Shown: positions 5,306-11,895 of the stretch, piece after piece
How the letters are laid out: each line of letters begins with the position of its first letter
Position numbering within the stretch: position 1 is the first letter of the stretch
Assembly: GCA_965114465.1 (NCBI GenBank)
Contig: CBCOYO010000087.1
Span: forward strand, 1-14,716
Reading direction: 5' to 3'
Length of the DNA: 14,716 nt
Source: COE1 sp965114465
GTDB taxonomy: Bacteria > Bacillota > Clostridia > Lachnospirales > Lachnospiraceae
The notes under the pieces: model-generated
The model's database searches: none
What the model was told of the DNA's origin: nothing
Seen by the model: only the letters and a program-made list of their open reading frames with translations
Position numbers and translations under genes: made by a program

Positions 5306-6477
5306 GAAATCTTTCTATGCGAAAAACCATTTTGCTGTATATGGTAATTGCCTTGTTTGGTAGTTTTCTTCTCTCGGCAGGTATTGGCAGAGCTGCTGCG
5401 CAAATACAGATGCGTGTCTGGTGGCAGTATGTGGATAAAGATGCATATTTTAAAATAGTGGAGCGTGAAGGCCCTTATGCTGTTGCGGACATTCGCAGGC
5501 CAATAGCCAGTGAGATGACAGCGTTAGATTATTTTGTATCAGAACTGTGTGATTTTTTGCAGACGTATACAATATTGCTGTTATCTATGGCAGGCAGCTG
5601 TGCGGCAGTTTTTCTTTTTTATCAAAATAAGTTAAAAAAGCCAATTAAGGAGCTGGCTTTGGCGTCGCAAAAGATTGCAGAGAATCATTTGGATTTTCAT
5701 ATTGCTTATGAAAATAAGGATGAAATGGGTGTGCTTTGTATGGAATTTGAGCGGATGCGGGAACAACTTGCTGCAAACAATCAGGTCTTGTGGAGGACGA
5801 TTGAGGAGGAAAAGCTGCTGCGTGCGGCGATTGCGCATGATATTCGATCACCGTTGTCTGTTTTAAAAGGATATCAGGAAATGCTTACGGAATATCTGCC
5901 CAGCGCAGAGATTGATATAGAGCAGGCAATGGAAATGCTGTCGGAATGCAGGCATCAGATGGAACGCATGGATACATTTGTAGAAACTATGCGGAAAATG
6001 AACAGCTTAGAAAGCAGGGAGCTTGTTGCAGCGGAGATTGCAGCCAAAGAATTAGAGGAAGAGATGCGGGCTGAACTTGCTATTTTGGAAAAAGAGTACG
6101 GGAAACAGGTAATTTTGCAGATGCCAGAATCCGATAAAAGATTTTGCGGGGATAAGGAAATTATTTTGGAGGTAATCGAAAACTTGTTGTCCAATGCCTT
6201 TCGCTATGGAAAGCAGCAGGTGTTTATAACCGTAAGGGTGGAAGAATCGCAATTAAGTATTTGTGTTAGAGATGACGGCGACGGCTTTCAGGAGGATGCA
6301 GAAAAAATTACAGAAGCGTTCCATAGACGGAATGTGAAAGACAGTCTGAAACACGCGGGTATTGGAATGTATATTAGCAGGCTGTATTGTGAAAAGCACC
6401 GAGGAAAGCTTCTTTTGGAAAACGAAGAACAAGGGGGAGCGGTAGTAACAGCAATATTTGGGGCAATCGGAAAATAA
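5293..6477 (+). CDS. Sensor histidine kinase (HAMP, HisKA, HATPase)
   Basis: A membrane kinase of 394 aa that should phosphorylate the regulator encoded just before it. I take ATG 5293 (MDKIRNLSMRKTILLYM), which overlaps the regulator by 13 nt; ATG 5275 would add only six residues. The first membrane helix spans about residues 11-32, a short outside loop of about 60 residues follows (VWWQYVDKDAYFKIVEREG), and the second helix is about 92-112. A HAMP-like linker (LKKPIKELALASQKIAENHL...) leads to the H box AIAHDIRSPLSVLKGY with His182. The N box is IENLLSNAFRYG with Asn301, G1 is RDDGDGF, and G2 is AGIGMYISRL. All catalytic elements are present. The small outside loop suits kinases that sense through their membrane part or a partner transporter; that is inference. 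The last codons form part of a terminator stem. Confidence 0.94.
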   Translation: MDKIRNLSMRKTILLYMVIALFGSFLLSAGIGRAAAQIQMRVWWQYVDKDAYFKIVEREGPYAVADIRRPIASEMTALDYFVSELCDFLQTYTILLLSMAGSCAAVFLFYQNKLKKPIKELALASQKIAENHLDFHIAYENKDEMGVLCMEFERMREQLAANNQVLWRTIEEEKLLRAAIAHDIRSPLSVLKGYQEMLTEYLPSAEIDIEQAMEMLSECRHQMERMDTFVETMRKMNSLESRELVAAEIAAKELEEEMRAELAILEKEYGKQVILQMPESDKRFCGDKEIILEVIENLLSNAFRYGKQQVFITVRVEESQLSICVRDDGDGFQEDAEKITEAFHRRNVKDSLKHAGIGMYISRLYCEKHRGKLLLENEEQGGAVVTAIFGAIGK

Positions 6478-6499
6478 TATCATTTCCGATTGTTTTTTT
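6464..6499 (+). terminator. Intrinsic terminator overlapping the kinase stop codon
   Basis: CAATCGGAAA (6464-6473) pairs with TTTCCGATTG (6483-6492), a perfect 10-bp stem with a 9-nt loop, followed by seven T (6493-6499). The left arm encodes the last residues of the kinase, and the TAA (6475-6477) is in the loop. It should separate the two-component genes from the ABC genes, or lower readthrough into them. Confidence 0.9.
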
Positions 6500-6552
6500 G
6501 TTGTGATTTCTCTTTTATTATAAAATTATCGAAAAGATAAGGAGAACGAATT

Positions 6553-7617
6553 ATGTGGGTTATTTTAAAAAGAGAGATAAGGAATTATTGTAAAATGCCG
6601 CTGTTTTGGATTGGGATAATAGTTGTTGCACTTATGATATTTCAAAATGTAAACGTCTATTTGAATATCCATTATCTGGCAGAAGGAGAAAACATTGAGA
6701 ATGATTATCCGGAACTGTTTCGCGATGGGGATATTTTTGAGGGATATGTGCCGACGAAAGAAGAATTAAGACGGGAACTGTGGGAAAAACAGATACAAGA
6801 AAACTTAACTGTCGAATATAAGATGGACAATGCAAAGGCACAAGCTGTGCTGCGTGAAATAAAAGAAATGGATATTATAACTGCCTGCGCGTATTTAGAA
6901 AAATATGGTTTTTACAGGTCGTATGATTTTTATGTCGATACAGCCTATCACAAAGGAACACGGGAAGAAATCAATGCTTATATTGCGAAAAAACTGGAAA
7001 GCAGACCATTTTCATACTATTTTTCAAGGAAATTTGCTGATTTTGCAGGTCTGTTTATGGGATTTTTCGCGACGATATTTTTATCTGGTTTGTTTATGCA
7101 GGATACAAGGAAAAATACGTATGAACTTCTGCATACAAAGCCTGTCAGCGCGGCAAGTTATTTATTGGGAAAAGTAGGCGGTGGCTTTGCTGTTTGTCTG
7201 CTTGTGTTGTTTATTTTGAATTTTAGTTTCTGGGCGTTATGCTCCTTTTGGACAAAAAATCAGGGATTTAAAGTGCGGATAACGGATTTTTGGTTGGCGA
7301 CTTGTCTGTATATTTTGCCGAATATGCTGATGATTACAAGCGTCTATAGTTTGATTGCATTGTTATTGAAGAACCCATTGCCTGCAGTACCACTTTTACT
7401 GCTTTATATTGTGTATTCCAATATGGGGAGCAGGAATGCAGAGGGGATTTTTGGATATTATGGCAGACCATTAGCGATTATGGTGCGGTTTCCAAGTACG
7501 TTTTTTGAGTCTACACCTCCGCCCATGGTGTTGCCAAATCAAAGTTTCCTAATGTTAGCCGCTGTAGGCATTCTTTTCATTACAATACAGATATGGAAAA
7601 GGAGGCGGGTTTATTGA
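6553..7617 (+). CDS. ABC-2 type transporter membrane protein, first subunit
   Basis: An integral membrane protein of 354 aa that should form the channel of an exporter with the next two gene products. Start ATG 6553 follows AAGGAG by about 9 nt. The N terminus LKREIRNYCKMPLFW followed by a helix at about 17-36 is typical of ABC-2 membrane subunits. A large loop of about 120 residues (37-160, rich in Glu and Lys) comes next, presumably outside. Five more hydrophobic segments lie at about 163-182, 204-230, 246-270, 275-290 and 330-347, and the tail IWKRRRVY is positive. ELLHTKPVSAASYLLGK after helix 2 is the kind of cytosolic coupling segment seen in ABC-2 proteins (LL.T.P.S...Y...K). The stop overlaps the next start by 4 nt. 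Substrate unknown; peptide or bacitracin-type resistance is a common role next to such two-component systems. Confidence 0.85.
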   Translation: MWVILKREIRNYCKMPLFWIGIIVVALMIFQNVNVYLNIHYLAEGENIENDYPELFRDGDIFEGYVPTKEELRRELWEKQIQENLTVEYKMDNAKAQAVLREIKEMDIITACAYLEKYGFYRSYDFYVDTAYHKGTREEINAYIAKKLESRPFSYYFSRKFADFAGLFMGFFATIFLSGLFMQDTRKNTYELLHTKPVSAASYLLGKVGGGFAVCLLVLFILNFSFWALCSFWTKNQGFKVRITDFWLATCLYILPNMLMITSVYSLIALLLKNPLPAVPLLLLYIVYSNMGSRNAEGIFGYYGRPLAIMVRFPSTFFESTPPPMVLPNQSFLMLAAVGILFITIQIWKRRRVY

Positions 7618-8285
7618 AATATGAAATAAAAATTTCCCTTCCGTTTTCCAAACAAGCCTATGCAATATTTTTTATTGTAATTTTAAGCCTTGTCAGAGGG
7701 GTGACATACACGAATGAAATAGGAATCGCATTGGAAACGCCGCTTGCAATCCTTGCCGCCTCGTTTTGTGCAGATACATATACACAGGAGATTGTCAGTA
7801 AACGTTCAGAAATACAGCGGCTGTGCCCAATGAAAAAGCGAATGGATTCTATTTATAGAAGGATTATAATACAAGAACTATTTTTGACAGTAATGGCGGT
7901 TCTTGGATATGGATTATTTTTGCTATTTCAAAAGCCAAGGATATTTTTAATGGAACAAAGTGCGTTAGCAAATGAAATAAGTCAATTTTTTGTCTATTTT
8001 GGTGCGGTTGTTATAACACTGGTTTTCTGGGGGATTTTATCAAATTTTCTTTCCTGCCTGTTTCGCAATATGTGGGTAGGAATGGGCGGCTGCCTGCTGC
8101 TGTGGCTGATAACCAATTCGAGTGTCGGTGAAAGGTGTTTTGGCGTATGGAATTTATTTTCTTATAGCTTTAGAAATATCGAAAACAGCAATAACTTTCA
8201 GTGGATTTGCGGAAAATTGATTTGTATTTGTATTGGAATCATAACCGTTGCGCTGCTGCCCAAAATAATTGAGAAAAGAGGCTGA
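7614..8285 (+). CDS. ABC-2 type transporter membrane protein, second subunit
   Basis: An integral membrane protein of 223 aa. I choose TTG 7614: GGAGG at 7601-7605 lies 8 nt before it, and TTGA overlaps the stop of the previous gene, which implies translational coupling. ATG 7593 in the same frame would put the ribosome site inside the gene. It starts MKYEIKISLPFSKQAYAIFF, like ABC-2 subunits, and has about six hydrophobic segments (near residues 14-30, 38-55, 84-106, 121-150, 153-172 and 198-215). Between the second and third lies a cytosolic loop, VSKRSEIQRLCPMKKRMDSI. The segment order is like the first subunit without its large outside loop, so the two may form an unequal pair. No close family name can be given. 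Confidence 0.82.
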   Translation: MKYEIKISLPFSKQAYAIFFIVILSLVRGVTYTNEIGIALETPLAILAASFCADTYTQEIVSKRSEIQRLCPMKKRMDSIYRRIIIQELFLTVMAVLGYGLFLLFQKPRIFLMEQSALANEISQFFVYFGAVVITLVFWGILSNFLSCLFRNMWVGMGGCLLLWLITNSSVGERCFGVWNLFSYSFRNIENSNNFQWICGKLICICIGIITVALLPKIIEKRG

Positions 8286-8385
8286 GGAGGCAAAGACATC
8301 TGTGTATAAAAAACATTTTCAGATGATTGATAAATTTGTGCGTAAAGCCTGTATGGGAAATTGCTTTTATAGAAATGAGGAAATT

Positions 8386-9273
8386 ATGGGAATAAAAATA
8401 GAAGATTTAACAGTAACGTTTAAAAATAATGTAACGGCAATTAATCATGCCGATTTAGAAATTCCAAAGGGAATTTTTGGACTATTGGGGGAAAACGGCG
8501 CGGGAAAAACAACGTTGATGCGTGTGCTGACAACCGTTCTATCCCCTGACAGCGGAACAATATCTTTAGATGGAATATATTACAGCAAGGAAAATTATGA
8601 AATGATTCAGAGAAAAATAGGATATCTGCCACAGGAAATTGACTTGTATCCAAGTTTAACAATACAGGAGTGTCTGGAATATATGGGGGATTTATCTGGC
8701 ATTCCGAAAAAGGTTTACAGGGAACGTATTTCATATTACCTTGAAAAGACAAGTCTGTCAACACACCGCAGAAAGAAGATGAAACAACTATCCGGCGGTA
8801 TGAAACGGAGAGTCGGGCTTGTGCAAGCGCTTTTAAATGAACCAGAGTTTTTAATTATTGATGAACCGACAACGGGATTAGATCCAGAAGAACGTATTCG
8901 CATTCGGAATCTGCTGGTGGATTTTTCGGAAGGGCGCACAGTACTGTTTTCAACCCATGTGGTAGAGGATTTAGCAGCAACCTGCAATCAGCTTGCAGTA
9001 ATGAAAAAAGGGGAATTTCTTTATGCGGGAAATATTAAGGAACTATTGGAACAAGCAAGAGGTCACGTTTGGATTTGCCAAGCAGCAAATGAAGCGAAAG
9101 CAAGAGAAATTGAAATGAAATATCATATATCATCCAAACAGTATCTAGGCAATGAATTGCAAATAAAATTAATCAGCGAAACGCCGCCGCAGATAAAATG
9201 CAGACCTTGCGAGGTAACGCTGGAGGATGCTTATATTTATATACAGAGCCATGCAGATGAAAAAAGCTATTAA
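8386..9273 (+). CDS. ABC transporter ATP-binding protein
   Basis: The energy-coupling ATPase for the two membrane subunits before it, 295 aa from ATG 8386 (MGIKIEDLTVTF), with GAGG five nt upstream. Motifs: Walker A GENGAGKT at 35-42, Q-loop Gln83 in GYLPQEIDLYP, signature LSGGM at 135-139, Walker B FLIIDE at 155-160, D-loop GLDPEE, and switch His191 in LFSTH. The C-terminal 75 residues (GNIKELLEQARGHVW and on) form the regulatory extension common to drug and antibiotic exporters of the BcrA/CcmA type. The frame is also open upstream to 8269: GAGGAGG at 8284-8290 stands 11 nt before an in-frame GTG at 8302, which would add 28 residues. The extra residues do not look like any ABC domain, so I keep 8386 as the start. 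Confidence 0.93.
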   Translation: MGIKIEDLTVTFKNNVTAINHADLEIPKGIFGLLGENGAGKTTLMRVLTTVLSPDSGTISLDGIYYSKENYEMIQRKIGYLPQEIDLYPSLTIQECLEYMGDLSGIPKKVYRERISYYLEKTSLSTHRRKKMKQLSGGMKRRVGLVQALLNEPEFLIIDEPTTGLDPEERIRIRNLLVDFSEGRTVLFSTHVVEDLAATCNQLAVMKKGEFLYAGNIKELLEQARGHVWICQAANEAKAREIEMKYHISSKQYLGNELQIKLISETPPQIKCRPCEVTLEDAYIYIQSHADEKSY

Positions 9274-9304
9274 GATGATAGAGAAGTAATTGGCAGGTTT
9301 ATAT

Positions 9305-9329
9305 TAAGCGTCGAAAAGATTGACGCTTA
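9305..9329 (+). terminator. Hairpin terminator after the ABC genes
   Basis: TAAGCGTC (9305-9312) pairs with GACGCTTA (9322-9329) around a 9-nt loop. ATAT before it and TATAT after it can lengthen the stem. The T tract is weak (GTATATTTATG), so termination efficiency is uncertain. Confidence 0.55.
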
Positions 9330-9348
9330 GTATATTTATGCACAGCAA

Positions 9349-9408
9349 GGCTGTCGCAATAAGCTTTGATGATACAAGATATTGTATCCATTTTTCTTAA
9401 TGCGACAG
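9349..9408. mobile_element. Shortened MITE-like hairpin element, copy 3
   Basis: GGCTGTCGCAATAAGCTTTG at the left and CTTAATGCGACAG at the right match the ends of the two 98-bp copies. GATACAAGATA is the same inner arm as in copy 2. The centre is gone, leaving about 58-60 bp. It lies between the convergent ABC and M56 operons. It keeps a closed stem (GATACAA/TTGTATC) despite the loss. Confidence 0.75.
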
Positions 9409-9450
9409 TTTCGCGTGGCGGGTAGGGAACTCCATTGTGAAAACGCTATA

Positions 9451-11895
9451 TTAGTAGTTGTCGATTTTCCGTATCAAACTGCTGCTTAAAAACGGCGAAA
9501 TTTCTGAAAATTGTGTATAAGTCAATGTGCCGCCGGCATCAAGGTAGTGCAGTAAACATTCTTCTTTTTCGCTGCTGTTAAGATATGGCAGACATTCCAC
9601 AAAAACATTATAAAAATCAGCAGTCGGCAGGGCTAAAATCAGTGGTGCGTGGCTTCCGCTGCTAAGATAGGGCATATAATCGGAAATAATAATCGGTTTT
9701 GCCAGTGTAATTGTACCATTTTGCATGGATTCTGCCAAATATGCACAACATTCTTTTTTTCCGCTGCTGTTTAGAAACGGCAGACATTCGCCGAAGGTTT
9801 CTGGAAAATCTGCTGTGGGTAGTGTAATCAGCAAGGAGGCTTTATAGGTATCAGCAAAATAGGGCATTAAACTGGAAACAGTATCCGCTTCAAGCGCTGT
9901 TATTGTGCCGTTCTCCAAGGCTTCAACCAAATATTTACTAGACTGCTGTTTGTCGGAATAAATAATGAAACTAATAAGTTCATCTTGATTTAGAGTAATT
10001 CCACGGTCTAATATGGCTTTGAAAAGATCGCTTGCTTCTTTGTCTTTTACTGTGGGTAGCGCATCCACTATTTTGGGGATATCAAGGCTTTCCTTATCAA
10101 GGTCAGGGTTGTTGATATTTTTTAGGAGCAGACCAATATATTCCTGACTTTCAGAAGAATAGAGCCCATCAACTGGCGCATTTTTTAAATCGGTAAATTC
10201 GATTGTTAAATTGCGCAGTTTTGCTTTTTCGCCGACCATTTTAATCGCATTTCTGCCTTTTAGCAAAGTGACTTTCTGACTGGTTTGGTCGCCGGATTCC
10301 GCAGAAACGGTGGTTACCGTATTATCCGGCGCAATATGCACCACTTTAAAATTTCCAGAGTAGAGCTTAAAAGCAGTATCAATCTGCATTTCTATTTCTT
10401 CAGTTGCATAAATAATTTGTATGGTATCCGATCCTGACAGCATAAAGCCGGAAGCTTTTATTTTATTGCCCATGCCTTGATAGGAATAGGCAACCCAGCG
10501 ATCCGAAACATCTTTGTCTGCAATCTGCTGGTCATCATAAAATAGTCCAGCAATGGTTTTATTATTAGAAAAATCATTGTCAGTTTCGGTAAAGTAACTT
10601 TCTGCTGGCTCTGGAAAAGAAAATTCCATATCGCTGCACGCGGACAACGCCAGTACACAGGCAAAAGTACATACTGACAGCAGTAACCGCAGTGCAGTCT
10701 GTTTTTTATAATAAATAATGCCGTTTAGCCGTTTCTTTAAATCGCTTTTCCGTGCAAGCAAAGTAGTGGAAAATACAGTTCCTTTAGCAATCTCTTTAGA
10801 TATCTGCTTGTTGTCCGCTCTATATAAAGGGACACTTTTCTGTGCCGTATCCAATAGAAGATTTCCATAAGCCTTTTTATTTTCCTCGGTTAAATCCATA
10901 TGCGCAAGTACAGCTTCATCACAGGAAAGTTCGCAGTCAATGTTTATGGTTTTACTGATAATATGAAGAATGGGGTTAAACCAATGTATGCTTAACAGTA
11001 GTTGGAAAATCCATTTATACCATAAATCTTTGCGTGCGATATGGATAAATTCATGCTGTAAAATAAACCGCAGTACAGTAGTATTTTGGAAGTTTGTTTT
11101 TTCTTCCGTAAACGTGCAAAATTGTGTGTAGGGAATATCTTGCGGAGGTATTTCGCTGTTTGCGGATAAATTCTGCGAATGTAGTTCTTGTGCGGCGAAT
11201 AAATCCTGCGGAAGTATCACGGAGGGATTCCATAAGCCGATGGTAATAGGGCTGGATACAGCAATACTTTTATAAATAACAGGTGTTTTCTTTATGCTAA
11301 GCTTTTGTGATAGTTCTTCTGTAAGCTGCTGTATTTGGACGTCGGTGGCAGGAATGCTGTTTTCTTGCAAATAACATACAAAACGCCGATAATTTCGTAG
11401 CTTTCGTAATAGAGAAATCGCTGCGCCAAACAGCCAGACAACACAGAATACAGTGGCTGTTAATACTAGTAATACCCATAAAACATGGCTTGTTTCCGTG
11501 TCGGCAGAAGTGGGATTGCTTGGAGTGGAAACACTGTAATTGGGCGTATTGGCAGCAAGAGTTACGTTTGATTCAGCCTTGGAAACAGACGAATCTATTA
11601 AGGGTGTAGGCAGCGTTTCGGGCGGGTTAGATGTATTATCTTGGGTGTTTTGCGTTTTCTGCTGTGGTTTATCATTTGTCTGCAATGCATTTGTCTGCAA
11701 TGCATTAGGCTGCAATGCAATATAATGCGTATTAAAATGCACAGGAATCAGCAATCTTGCAATAACAAGAAGCCAGATATAATAGTTCCAGCGTTTGGAA
11801 AAAAGGCGCTGTGTTATTGGGTGTGTCAATAGTATTATAAGTCCAATAAGTGCGCTGGACAGCGATAGTGATAATATAGTAAGGAATAATTGCAT
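9451..11895 (-). CDS. M56/BlaR1-like membrane zinc peptidase with non-PBP sensor, second of pair
   Basis: An 814-aa membrane protein; its ATG shares one base with the stop of the preceding gene (TAATG). Four helices are expected as in BlaR1: about 3-24, 36-53, 138-162 and 402-420. The cytosolic loop between helices 3 and 4 carries the zinc site HEFIH (281-285) and the ELSCDE segment (322-327). Family proteins of this type cleave a BlaI-like repressor after an outside signal. The outside part (421-814) has no SxxK or KTG, so it is not a beta-lactam sensor. A beta-rich part at about 470-570 includes LLKGRNAIKMVG, and helical repeats with the pattern LMPYF/LPTADF/LPFLNSS follow. Residues 656-719 and 720-784 are tandem copies of one 64-aa module. 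Helix 4 ends LSAC (Cys420), like a lipobox. The first outside loop is Asn/Gln/Thr-rich, with LQPNALQTNALQTN repeats. Confidence 0.82.
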   Translation of the reverse strand: MQLFLTILSLSLSSALIGLIILLTHPITQRLFSKRWNYYIWLLVIARLLIPVHFNTHYIALQPNALQTNALQTNDKPQQKTQNTQDNTSNPPETLPTPLIDSSVSKAESNVTLAANTPNYSVSTPSNPTSADTETSHVLWVLLVLTATVFCVVWLFGAAISLLRKLRNYRRFVCYLQENSIPATDVQIQQLTEELSQKLSIKKTPVIYKSIAVSSPITIGLWNPSVILPQDLFAAQELHSQNLSANSEIPPQDIPYTQFCTFTEEKTNFQNTTVLRFILQHEFIHIARKDLWYKWIFQLLLSIHWFNPILHIISKTINIDCELSCDEAVLAHMDLTEENKKAYGNLLLDTAQKSVPLYRADNKQISKEIAKGTVFSTTLLARKSDLKKRLNGIIYYKKQTALRLLLSVCTFACVLALSACSDMEFSFPEPAESYFTETDNDFSNNKTIAGLFYDDQQIADKDVSDRWVAYSYQGMGNKIKASGFMLSGSDTIQIIYATEEIEMQIDTAFKLYSGNFKVVHIAPDNTVTTVSAESGDQTSQKVTLLKGRNAIKMVGEKAKLRNLTIEFTDLKNAPVDGLYSSESQEYIGLLLKNINNPDLDKESLDIPKIVDALPTVKDKEASDLFKAILDRGITLNQDELISFIIYSDKQQSSKYLVEALENGTITALEADTVSSLMPYFADTYKASLLITLPTADFPETFGECLPFLNSSGKKECCAYLAESMQNGTITLAKPIIISDYMPYLSSGSHAPLILALPTADFYNVFVECLPYLNSSEKEECLLHYLDAGGTLTYTQFSEISPFLSSSLIRKIDNY
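11671..11715 (-). repeat. 15-bp tandem repeat within the second M56 gene
   Basis: Three units of the TGCAATGCATTTGTC type encode LQPNA-LQTNA-LQTN in the first outside loop (residues 61-75). The unit keeps the frame, so copy changes alter loop length only. Confidence 0.8.
11738..11820. repeat. 83-nt tract identical to 14413-14495
   Basis: By eye, base-for-base identical to 14413-14495 in the paralogous gene, both starting TGCACAGGAATCAGCAATCT. It encodes the segment from HPITQRLFSKRWNYYIWLLV to ARLLIPV. The rest of the two genes is far more diverged. Confidence 0.85.
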
